Source of the DNA: a bacterium
Lineage (GTDB): Bacteria; Chloroflexota; Dormibacteria; Aeolococcales; Bog-877
Direction: 5' to 3'
DNA: 42,830 nucleotides
NCBI GenBank assembly: GCA_021791415.1
Contig: JAJYWQ010000042.1
Coordinates: 1-42,830 of the forward strand
The notes below the pieces were generated by a model. It was not told the DNA's origin. It saw only the letters and a program-made list of their open reading frames with translations, and did no database searches. Below are positions 14,758 through 22,704 of the stretch, one piece after another. Position 1 is the stretch's first letter, and each line of letters starts with the position of its first letter. The position numbers and the translations under genes were made by a program.

Positions 14758-16442
14758 CGGGCCAGCGTCGGGTACCCGTCCAGGGCCACCAGGACCAGGT
14801 GGCCACGATGGCCCAGGACCCGGAGATGGGGCGCGGCCCGGCGAAGCTGGGGCACCAGCCCGGCAAGGGTGATGAGCCACGCGTGGCGCCTCAGGGTGGC
14901 GGTGGCCAGCGCGGTGTAGATGGCGACCCGGCTGCGGTTGGAGTAGTAGACCATGGTCGGGGTCGCACCCACCAACAGCCCGAGGGGCACCCTGCGGTCG
15001 GTGGCCGCCAGGGTGCCGATGGCCGCCTCGGGAACGGCGGTGGGCTCCGGCTGCAAGCTCTGGGCCAGCCCGGGAGCACCCGGGGTGTAGGGGAAGATGG
15101 CGGCGCGGCCCACGGGGACCAGGGCCGCGACCACGAGCAGGCCCAGCAGCCAGGCCCGGGAGGGCACGGGACGGAGGGAGCTGACCGGGATTCCGGGGAC
15201 CATTCGGTGCCAACGGGGCCCCAGGTCGACGACCACCGCCGCGGCCCCGGCGAGGGCGCAGACCCCCAGCGCCACCACCGGATGGGGGGAGGCCCAGAGG
15301 GCAAGTGCCAGCCCGGCGACCACGGACCCCAGGGCGACCGCCACCCAACCGGTGCGCCAGGTCTCGGCCGCGCGCCACTCACCCAGGCGGCCAAGGGGGG
15401 CAGCCAGCAGGAGCGCCATGGCCGGGTAGACGGGAGCCATGTACCAGGGCAGCTTGGTGACCGCCGCGGAGAACCCCGCCACGCCCACGATCAGCCAGAT
15501 CAGCGCCAGCCGCTCGGCGGAGTCAGGGGATCGCCAGGCGCGCCGCCACGACCCCACCAGGCAGACCGCCAGCGGAGGGCCGAAGGCCCCCAGCCCTCCG
15601 GCGAGGAGAGGCAGGTAGTAGTAGACAGGGCGGGCGCCGGACTCGGTGCCACTGCCCACTCGAGCGACCACGTTCTGGGCCAGGTACTGGTCCCAGAACC
15701 CCGGGCCGTAGCGCTGTGCCATCAGGATGGGCCAGAACCCACCGATGGCCGCGGCAACCAGGATGGCGCCCGCCAGCTGGCTGATGGTGAACCCCGGGCG
15801 CCGGCGCCGGGCGGCGGCGTCGACCACCAGCACCGCCAGGGGCACCAGCGCGATGGCACTGTCCTCCAGCGCCAGCAGGCCGAGGAATGCGCCAAAGGCG
15901 AGCGCCACCGGCCAGCCGCCCCGGCCGCGGACCATCGCCCAGCCGCTCAGCACCGTGGCCGCCACCAGGGCGGCGGCCGGGCCGGAGAGCATCGCTTCCC
16001 GGCTCAGGATGAGGAAGTAGGGCATGGTGAGGAGCGCCACCCCGGCCACCGCCCCCACCCAGGACGGCCAGCGGAACTGGCGGGGCAGCGTCAGGGCCAG
16101 CCCGGCCCCCAGGACCGAGGCGGAGATGGCCGCCGGCAGCCGGTAGGCGAACGGTGAGAACTGATGCAGGCCACCCGCCACCAGCGCCGCCGCCCAGAAG
16201 TAAAGGGGTGGCCGGCGCAGGTGCGCACTGCCGTTGTAGATGGGGATCAGCCAGTTCCCGCTCTGTCCCATGTGGCGGATGATCACGGCGTTGATCGCCT
16301 CGTCGAAGTCGATCAGCGGATGGTTGCCGAGCTGGTGCAGGGTCAGGCCGAGCCCCACGGCCAGGACCACCAAGGCGATGAGCCAGGGCGGCACCCGCCG
16401 CCACCAACTCCGCCCATCCCCGTCCGACCCGCTTTCGGCCAC
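14754..16442 (-). CDS. ArnT/PMT-like membrane glycosyltransferase
   Basis: This 562-residue polytopic protein has about 12 predicted helices. The first periplasmic loop reads LIDFDEAINAVIIRHMGQSGNWLIPIYNGSAHLRRPPLYFW: the acidic pair after helix 1 and the RRPPLYFW motif are hallmarks of the ArnT/PMT (GT83/GT39) GT-C superfamily. These enzymes move a sugar from a polyprenyl-phosphate donor to a lipid or protein on the outer face of the membrane. The C-terminal 150 residues form a soluble domain. GTG start with GGAGAG upstream. It is followed 117 nt upstream on the same strand by a second GT-C-like gene, suggesting a joint cell-envelope role. Confidence 0.85.
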   Translation of the reverse strand: MAESGSDGDGRSWWRRVPPWLIALVVLAVGLGLTLHQLGNHPLIDFDEAINAVIIRHMGQSGNWLIPIYNGSAHLRRPPLYFWAAALVAGGLHQFSPFAYRLPAAISASVLGAGLALTLPRQFRWPSWVGAVAGVALLTMPYFLILSREAMLSGPAAALVAATVLSGWAMVRGRGGWPVALAFGAFLGLLALEDSAIALVPLAVLVVDAAARRRRPGFTISQLAGAILVAAAIGGFWPILMAQRYGPGFWDQYLAQNVVARVGSGTESGARPVYYYLPLLAGGLGAFGPPLAVCLVGSWRRAWRSPDSAERLALIWLIVGVAGFSAAVTKLPWYMAPVYPAMALLLAAPLGRLGEWRAAETWRTGWVAVALGSVVAGLALALWASPHPVVALGVCALAGAAAVVVDLGPRWHRMVPGIPVSSLRPVPSRAWLLGLLVVAALVPVGRAAIFPYTPGAPGLAQSLQPEPTAVPEAAIGTLAATDRRVPLGLLVGATPTMVYYSNRSRVAIYTALATATLRRHAWLITLAGLVPQLRRAAPHLRVLGHRGHLVLVALDGYPTLAR

Positions 16443-16559
16443 CGTTGGGCTCTCCAGCTCAGACGGATCGAGTCGGAAGAGCCGAATTGGGGCTCGGCCG
16501 CCGGGTTGTTGATGGCACCACAGGAATTAAACCTCCGAGGACGACGCGCCACCCGTTGC

Positions 16560-18236
16560 TCAGGGGGGGGCGCCGGCCAAGGCGGTCAGGGAGTACGAGG
16601 TGCCGCCGTGGCCCCGGACCAGGATGAGCTCGGGGGAGCTGGCCTTCATCCGGAAGTGGCGCTCGACGTACGACTCGAGGGCCGGAGTCCAGGGGATGCG
16701 GACCCCGCTGGCCGGGGTGAGCAGCAGGTACTCGGCCCTCTGGAAGTACCCGCGCCAGGCACCCACGGCGGCCTCGTTGTGGGCGGCTCCCCCGCTCGCC
16801 ACCTTGCCCTGGGAGAGAGCGATGGTGGCCCCGTAGGGGTCCACCAGGGGCGGGCAGCCCGGACCGGCCAGATAGCGGTTGGCCGAGATCAGGTAGGCGG
16901 GGTTGTCGGTCACCACACAGGCGCCGGGAGGGATGACGCGGTCCAGGGCGGCCGCCGGATCCGGGGCGGGCGACACCCCGCGGGCCACCAGCAGAGCGTG
17001 CATCAGCGCTCCCAGCAGGACCAATGCCGAAAGGCCCACCGCCACCTCACGGAGAAGTGGGAGAAGTCGGCCCACGGCCAGCGCCAGGGAAAGCATCAGG
17101 AAGGGACCGAGGAACGTGGCGTAGTGGAAGTAGAAGTCATCCGGGATCATGAAGGCAAGGAGGGTGAGTACCAGGGACCCCAGGGCGAAGCGCTCTAAGG
17201 CGGTGGTCCTCCTGCGCTCCCACCACCCGACCCGGGGCGTGGCTGCGCCGGCCTCCCGGGGCGTCGGCAGAGCGAGAAAGCAGACGGCCAGAAAGCCGGC
17301 CAGAAGCCCGGCGACGGCCAGGCCCAGCTCCCGCTGGAGCGCGGTGATCTGCACCACGTTGGTGATCACCACCCCGGTGATGAGGACGAGGCGGACCACG
17401 AGGGGGACCCGGACCACATCGACACGCAGAGCCTGCGAGATGAGGACCTGGTGTATGAAGGCGGGGGCGGAGGTCAGAAGGAAGGGGGAGCAGACGACAA
17501 GGAAGCCGACTCCGGCCCCGGCGATCAGCGCCAGCGCGCCGCGGGGACGACGCCAGAGCAGGAGCACCAGCACCACCACGGGGAAGACTGCCCAGACCTT
17601 GACGGCACCACCGAGCCCGAACGCCAGCCCAGCCAGCCAGAGCCGCCGACCGGAACGGGTGAGGCCGTCCCCCTGGAACGCGAGCCCGGCACCGACCAGG
17701 CAGAAGAGGTTCAGGAAGGGCTCCTGGTACACGGTCGGCGCACTCAGGAGGTCATCGGGGTAGGCGGCGAGGGCGAAGCAGGCCACCCCCGCCACCAGGG
17801 GCCCTCGGTGCCTCACCAGCAGCCCCAGCAGGACCACATCCGCCGCGGACACGACAGGGACCAGCAGGCGGGCCGCGGCCATCGCGCCACGGGCGCCGAT
17901 CCAGTGGGAGAGCGCGGCGATCGGCACCAGGAGGATGGGCAGTCCGGGAGGCTGGATCATCACAAAGTCCCGGTAGGGCAGCTGACCAGCGACAATCCGG
18001 AGGGCCGCCCCCAGATACACCGAGTCGTCGTACTGGACGACTCCGAACAGATGGCCGGGACGCAGCACCTCCTCCAGGCGAAGCCCGAGCGCCACCAGCG
18101 CGGCGAGGAGGATCAGGGCTGAGGAGAGACGGCCCGCGGGGATCCTCAGGCCCGCCCATTCCAGCACCGGGGCCGGCGGAGGGTCGTGGGCCCGGGGCAG
18201 GTCGTCCGTACCGGCTAGGCCCGGGGCCGGCCTCAC
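16560..18236 (-). CDS. GT-C-type membrane glycosyltransferase (PMT-like)
   Basis: This 558-residue protein has an N-terminal helix, then a first extracytoplasmic loop FGVVQYDDSVYLGAALRIVAGQLPYRDFVMIQPPGLPILL. The DD motif and PYRDF...PPG pattern are typical of actinobacterial GT-C mannosyltransferase-like proteins. About 11 further helices follow, and then a C-terminal soluble domain of about 150 residues that begins near VIPPGACVVTDNPAYLISANRYLAG. Donor is probably a polyprenyl-phosphate sugar; acceptor unknown. It lies upstream of the other GT-C gene on the same strand and may be co-transcribed. The GTG start has GAGGCGGAG upstream. Confidence 0.8.
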   Translation of the reverse strand: MRPAPGLAGTDDLPRAHDPPPAPVLEWAGLRIPAGRLSSALILLAALVALGLRLEEVLRPGHLFGVVQYDDSVYLGAALRIVAGQLPYRDFVMIQPPGLPILLVPIAALSHWIGARGAMAAARLLVPVVSAADVVLLGLLVRHRGPLVAGVACFALAAYPDDLLSAPTVYQEPFLNLFCLVGAGLAFQGDGLTRSGRRLWLAGLAFGLGGAVKVWAVFPVVVLVLLLWRRPRGALALIAGAGVGFLVVCSPFLLTSAPAFIHQVLISQALRVDVVRVPLVVRLVLITGVVITNVVQITALQRELGLAVAGLLAGFLAVCFLALPTPREAGAATPRVGWWERRRTTALERFALGSLVLTLLAFMIPDDFYFHYATFLGPFLMLSLALAVGRLLPLLREVAVGLSALVLLGALMHALLVARGVSPAPDPAAALDRVIPPGACVVTDNPAYLISANRYLAGPGCPPLVDPYGATIALSQGKVASGGAAHNEAAVGAWRGYFQRAEYLLLTPASGVRIPWTPALESYVERHFRMKASSPELILVRGHGGTSYSLTALAGAPP

Positions 18237-18393
18237 AGCTCCGCCTCGCAGAGGAGGCTGGGTCTCGTCACCCGCGGCAGTGTAGCCGCAGCCGGGGCCA
18301 GAGCCGGCCGCCCGGTCCTCCGGCGGCCGGTCGCCATTTGGTGTTTACTAGTCGGGGCGGGGGGGCCGTACCAGGTGCCAGGAGGCTGAGAGC

Positions 18394-18948
18394 ATGTGGA
18401 ACTTGCCCCAATTGAGCCGACCAGTCCGAGGTGCTAGCGGAGCCAGTCCGTGGTTCAGCCCCCTGGTAGCCGCGGCCGGCACGCTGGCGGTCGCGGCCCT
18501 CGTCGCCGGGTGCGGGAGCAGTGCTCCCGCCAGCCACAAGTCCTCCCCGGTCAGCTCGGGCCTCGTGGTGCGCACGGCCTCTGTGGTGGTGAACGGGCGG
18601 TCGGAGTCGGTGCTCACCAACAGCGCCGGCCGGACGCTCTACTACAACACCCACGACTCCGCGAGCAAGATCAGCTGCACAGGTGGTTGCACCTCGATCT
18701 GGCCGCCTCTCACCTCCAGCGCGGGGTCGGTGAGCGCACCCTCCTCGGTGGGCGGCAACTTCACCTTCTACAGTGGGCCCAACGGCCGCCAGGTGGAGTA
18801 CAACGGGCATCCGCTCTACACCTACTCGGGCGACACCGGGCCGGACCAGAGCAAGGGAGAGGGTGTTCTTGGCATCTGGTACGTAGCCACCCCCGGGCTC
18901 TCTGCGGCGTCCACCTCCTCCGGCTCCTCTGGCGGGTACGCCTACTGA
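18394..18948 (+). CDS. COG4315-family secreted lipoprotein
   Basis: AGGAGG precedes the ATG. The 184-residue protein has a signal peptide ending in lipobox LVAGC and a Ser-rich linker. Two copies of the small beta repeat of the COG4315 'predicted lipoprotein' family follow: LTNSAGRTLYYNTHDSASKISCTGGCTSIWPPL and YNGHPLYTYSGDTGPDQSKGEG. The conserved Y.Y..D-like motifs and the C..GC..WPP loop are clear. Function in the family is not established; an outer-face role in envelope or redox processes is only a guess. Its last 7 bp overlap the convergent SLAC1-like gene. Confidence 0.85.
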   Translation: MWNLPQLSRPVRGASGASPWFSPLVAAAGTLAVAALVAGCGSSAPASHKSSPVSSGLVVRTASVVVNGRSESVLTNSAGRTLYYNTHDSASKISCTGGCTSIWPPLTSSAGSVSAPSSVGGNFTFYSGPNGRQVEYNGHPLYTYSGDTGPDQSKGEGVLGIWYVATPGLSAASTSSGSSGGYAY

Positions 18949-19976
18949 ATCCTGTCGGGGCGGCTCCTCTGCCCGGAAAGTTGGGACTCTGAGGGCAGCA
19001 GTCGGGAGAGCACGGCTCGGGTGAGGTCGGCGACCAGGGCCGCGGTGGCCACGGCGAGGGCCAGGCGGGCCACGAGGGCCAGCCAGCCGCGGTCGGCGCC
19101 CACCTGAAGGCACGCCAGGCCGATGATGGCCAGCGGAAACACCCCCGACCAGTATTCCGGCGGGTGCCCCGCCAGCTGCCGGCGCTGCCGGACGCGCTGG
19201 AAGGTGAGGGTGGCGGGGAGGGGTAGGAGGGCCCCTGCCAAGCCCAGCAGCGCAGCGCCGCCCGTCGTCAGGGGAGCCACCGCCGGGGGCCAGACCCCGC
19301 GGTCGGCGGCGGCCGCCAGCGAGCACGCGATAGCGGCCAGTGCCGGGGCACCGGCGACTATCCAATACGACGGCCCCAGCGTCCAGAGGGGAGGCCTAAG
19401 GCGCAGACGCCAGAGGAGCCCGGTGGCCAGAATCAGGTAGGCCAGCAGGCCGAGGCCGATCAGGGCCAGCTGCAGAGCGGAGAGGGGGCGGCTCCAAGCA
19501 ACTCCGTGGCCCGCCAGGGAGGCCAGGGCGCCGCTGGCGGCCAAGACGCTCACCGGCCCCAGGAGCCAAAGGGCGCCACCCTCGTCCAGCCACCTCCCGC
19601 TCCGGGGCCGAGCCCACACCCCGGCACCCCAGACCAGAGCGGTAAGGGCGCCGATTACGGCGAGGCGTGGCGACACCCCGCTCCATCCGGCAGCTCCGGA
19701 AAGCTCCGCCAAGACCGTGGTGGCGGCGGAGAAGGCGAACACCCCGAGCCGGACGCGCCAGGGCCCTAGGGCTGACCAGTACCCACGCGGCGACCTCAGC
19801 AGGGCCACCAGCTCGCCGGTCAGGACCTCCGCGTACGAGACCACTGCGATGATGACCAACGCCAGGGCCGGTCCGCCCTCGCCCACGCGCCGCAGGCCAA
19901 GCGCGATGGCTCCGGCGGCCATCACCAGAGCGAACCTTCCCGGGGCCGGATGAGGCGGGTCCGGCGGTCTCAACAT
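18942..19976 (-). CDS. SLAC1/TehA-like (TDT family) membrane protein
   Basis: This 344-residue protein has about ten hydrophobic helices and the short motif HPPEYWSGVFPLAIIG near the C-terminus, which recurs in tellurite-resistance/dicarboxylate transporter (TDT) and SLAC1-type anion-channel proteins. Family members conduct small anions or export dicarboxylates; the substrate is not readable. It converges on the COG4315 lipoprotein gene with a 7-bp overlap, and diverges from the KimA-like gene with a 110-bp gap. The ATG at 19976 and the adjacent TTG are both possible starts. Confidence 0.7.
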   Translation of the reverse strand: MLRPPDPPHPAPGRFALVMAAGAIALGLRRVGEGGPALALVIIAVVSYAEVLTGELVALLRSPRGYWSALGPWRVRLGVFAFSAATTVLAELSGAAGWSGVSPRLAVIGALTALVWGAGVWARPRSGRWLDEGGALWLLGPVSVLAASGALASLAGHGVAWSRPLSALQLALIGLGLLAYLILATGLLWRLRLRPPLWTLGPSYWIVAGAPALAAIACSLAAAADRGVWPPAVAPLTTGGAALLGLAGALLPLPATLTFQRVRQRRQLAGHPPEYWSGVFPLAIIGLACLQVGADRGWLALVARLALAVATAALVADLTRAVLSRLLPSESQLSGQRSRPDRIQ

Positions 19977-20086
19977 GGAGAGGTTAAGCGCGGCGTTCGC
20001 CCGGGCGCTGCCGCCTACTTGCGAACCACCCTGCGCACGCCTCAGTATCAGGCGGCCGGGCCAGCATCAAGGAAGTCACCACGCCA

Positions 20087-22657
20087 ATGCCCAGCGACTC
20101 CCCGCCCCCGTCTGACGACCCGGCTGCGGACCTCGAGCGGCGCATCACCCAGCCCGGGAGCCTCCCGGGCAACCGCTACGTGGTGGTGCGTCGGGAGGAC
20201 CTCGGCTCGTTTCGGCGCGGCCGGGGGGGGATGCTGGTCGCCACTGAGCGGGCGGACGAACCACCGGGTGGCGCGGCCCGTCTGACCTACCTTCTGAAGC
20301 GCGCCGTGATCGGCCGCCGGCTGCCGACCTCGGCTGTGGAGACCGAGCGGCTGCCGGTCCGCCGCGCCCTTCCCACACTGGCGTCCGACGCCCTCTCCTC
20401 AGTGGCCTACGGCCCGGAGGCGGGTCTCACCGTCCTGGCCCTGGCCGGCGTGGGCGCCTTCGCCTTCGAACTGCCCATCGCCCTGGCCATCGCCGCCCTC
20501 ATGGTGCTGGTCACCCTCTCCTACCGCCAGCTGGTGCTCACGCGCCAGACGGACGGCGGGTCCTACGCGGCAGCCCGCGACCACCTCGGCCGGTGGCCGG
20601 CGATGGTGGCGGCGGCGGCCCTGCTCATCGACTACGTCCTGACGGTCTCGGTGAGCGTCTCATCCGGCGCCGACGCGCTGGCCTCGGCCTTCCCCACCCT
20701 CAACGACCTGCGTCTCCCGATCGCGGTGCTGCTCGCCCTCTTCTTGTGCGCCGGCAACCTCAGGGGTGTGCGTGAGGCCGGGGCCATGTTCTCCACCCCC
20801 ACCTTCCTCTTCATCGCGGCGATGGGCGCCCTGATCGTGGTGGGGCTGATCCGGGCCCTCACCGGAGGGGTGCATCACGGCTTCGGGGTGTATCCCCCGA
20901 TCCCCCACCCGGCCGAGGCGCTCACCCCATTCCTGGTGCTGACCGCCTTCGCCTCCGGGTGTTCGTCGATGACCGGCATCGAGGCGGTGTCCAACAGCGT
21001 CCGAAGCTTCCGAGAGCCCCAGGGCCGCAACGCCGCCCGCACTCTCACCTTGCTGGGGCTGCTGCTGGTGGTCCTCTTCCTCGGGGTCACGCTCCTGGAC
21101 CTCATCTTCGGTGCCGCCCCCAAGCCGGGTGGGAGCCCCACGGTCCTGGCGCAGATCGCCCAGGACGTGTTCACCGGCCCGGGCCGGTTCTTCTTCTACG
21201 TGATCCAGTTCTCGACCACCCTGGTGCTGGTGCTGGCCGCCAACGCCAGCTTCAACGGCTTCCCCCGGCTCTGCGCCTTCCTGGCCCGGGACGACCGCCT
21301 GCCCCATCGCTTCGGCGCCTACGGAGACCGACTGGTGTACTCGGCGGCCATCCTGGTACTCACGGCAGTCTCGGTGGCGGTGATCGTGGCCTTCGCAGCC
21401 AACACCGACCACCTGATCAACCTGTACGCCATCGGAGTCTTCACCGCCTTCACGCTGGCCCAGACGGCGCTGGTCCGCTACGGCCTCCGGCGCCGTCAGG
21501 GGCACTGGCGGCGCAACGTGGCCATCAACGGCGTCGGTGCCGCCGCCACCCTGCTGGTGGACCTCATCGTGCTGGTCGTGAAGTTCCGGCTGGGGGCTTG
21601 GGTGGTGCTGATAATCGTGCCCCTGGTGGTGGCGTACTTCTGGTATGTCAGCCGGCACTATCTGAAGGTCCGCTCAGAGCTCGGCCCGGTGCCCGCCGAG
21701 CGAGCCCGCCTCAAGCCCGACCGGACCCTGGTGCCGGTCCGGCAGCTGGACGGGCCAACGCGCCGGGCTCTGAAGTACGGGCTGGCGCTGGGGCCCCGGC
21801 TTGTCGCCCTGGCGACGTCCGGAGATCCGGAGCTGGCGTCCCGGCTCGAGGCCTATCTCCGCGACCAGGCCAGTAGCCGCCCCACGGCGGAATTCGAGGT
21901 GGTGTCGCGCCCGGGCTCCAACCGGGCGGTGCTCTCGTTCCTCGCCGAGCTGGCTCCCTCCCTGCCCGACCACGTGGTCACGGTCATGGTGCCCGAGAGC
22001 GTCACCAGCTCCGGCATCCTGGACCTCCTGAGGCGGCCGTCTGCCCTCCGCCTCAAGTTCGCGCTGCTGCGTCGGCCGGGGGTGGTAGCCGCCAGCTTCC
22101 CGGGTCAGCCCGGCCAGGACTCAGCCGAAGGCGCCCTCAGGCCAGGGGCTCGCCGCGTGGCGGTGGTGCCGGTTGCCGGCCTGGACATCCTGGCCCAGAG
22201 GGCGCTCAGCTACGCCCAGCAGATCGCCGACGAGGTAATCGCCGTTCACGTGGCCACCGGCCAGCCCCAGGACGTGCCCCGCCCTGACAGCACTCAGCGG
22301 CGCGACGACTTGGGGATGGAGCCCAGCGACGAGGCCCGAGAGCTGGTGGCGGAGTGGGATGGCTGGGTCGACTCCCACCTGGAGTCGACCACCCCGCTTC
22401 CGCGTCCCAAGTTGGTGCTGGTCCTGTCCCCCTTCCGGACCGTGGTGCAGCCGGTGCTCCGCTACCTCCAGGGATTCGCGGAGAAGAACCGCGACACCCT
22501 CTGCACCGTGGTGCTCCCGGAGCTGGTGGCCCGTCACTGGTGGAACCAGATCCTCCACAACCACCGGGCCTTCCACATCAAGTCTGCCCTCCTGGGCCGC
22601 GCCGACTTCGCGGTGGCTGACGTCACCTTCGACCTGGGCCGCCCGCCCTCTACCTAA
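20087..22657 (+). CDS. APC-superfamily transporter, KimA-like potassium importer
   Basis: This 856-residue protein has a roughly 100-residue cytosolic N-terminus, then LPTLASDALSSVAYGPEAGL. That motif at the start of helix 1 is diagnostic of KimA (YdaO)-type high-affinity proton/potassium symporters. About 12 helices follow (to about residue 530, ending VVAYFWYVSRHYLKV), then a soluble C-terminal region of about 320 residues that is USP-like in KimA and larger here. It probably imports K+ driven by protons. AAGGAAG precedes the ATG. In Bacillus the family is controlled by a c-di-AMP riboswitch; I do not see a ydaO-type leader in the 110 bp upstream. Confidence 0.8.
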   Translation: MPSDSPPPSDDPAADLERRITQPGSLPGNRYVVVRREDLGSFRRGRGGMLVATERADEPPGGAARLTYLLKRAVIGRRLPTSAVETERLPVRRALPTLASDALSSVAYGPEAGLTVLALAGVGAFAFELPIALAIAALMVLVTLSYRQLVLTRQTDGGSYAAARDHLGRWPAMVAAAALLIDYVLTVSVSVSSGADALASAFPTLNDLRLPIAVLLALFLCAGNLRGVREAGAMFSTPTFLFIAAMGALIVVGLIRALTGGVHHGFGVYPPIPHPAEALTPFLVLTAFASGCSSMTGIEAVSNSVRSFREPQGRNAARTLTLLGLLLVVLFLGVTLLDLIFGAAPKPGGSPTVLAQIAQDVFTGPGRFFFYVIQFSTTLVLVLAANASFNGFPRLCAFLARDDRLPHRFGAYGDRLVYSAAILVLTAVSVAVIVAFAANTDHLINLYAIGVFTAFTLAQTALVRYGLRRRQGHWRRNVAINGVGAAATLLVDLIVLVVKFRLGAWVVLIIVPLVVAYFWYVSRHYLKVRSELGPVPAERARLKPDRTLVPVRQLDGPTRRALKYGLALGPRLVALATSGDPELASRLEAYLRDQASSRPTAEFEVVSRPGSNRAVLSFLAELAPSLPDHVVTVMVPESVTSSGILDLLRRPSALRLKFALLRRPGVVAASFPGQPGQDSAEGALRPGARRVAVVPVAGLDILAQRALSYAQQIADEVIAVHVATGQPQDVPRPDSTQRRDDLGMEPSDEARELVAEWDGWVDSHLESTTPLPRPKLVLVLSPFRTVVQPVLRYLQGFAEKNRDTLCTVVLPELVARHWWNQILHNHRAFHIKSALLGRADFAVADVTFDLGRPPST

Positions 22658-22692
22658 CCCGAAGGGCCCAAGGGCGACCCCAGGCCGCTGCC

Positions 22693-22698
22693 TAGAAT
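22693..22698 (+). promoter_or_regulatory. -10 box of probable leaderless pepN transcript
   Basis: TAGAAT is followed by exactly 6 nt and then the ATG of pepN, with no Shine-Dalgarno sequence. Transcription would start at or beside the start codon. Confidence 0.55.
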
Positions 22699-22704
22699 GG
22701 CGGA

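Noticed and set aside
19977-20086. c-di-AMP (ydaO) riboswitch before the KimA-like gene
   Set aside because: The 110-bp gap is too short and shows no recognisable ydaO elements.
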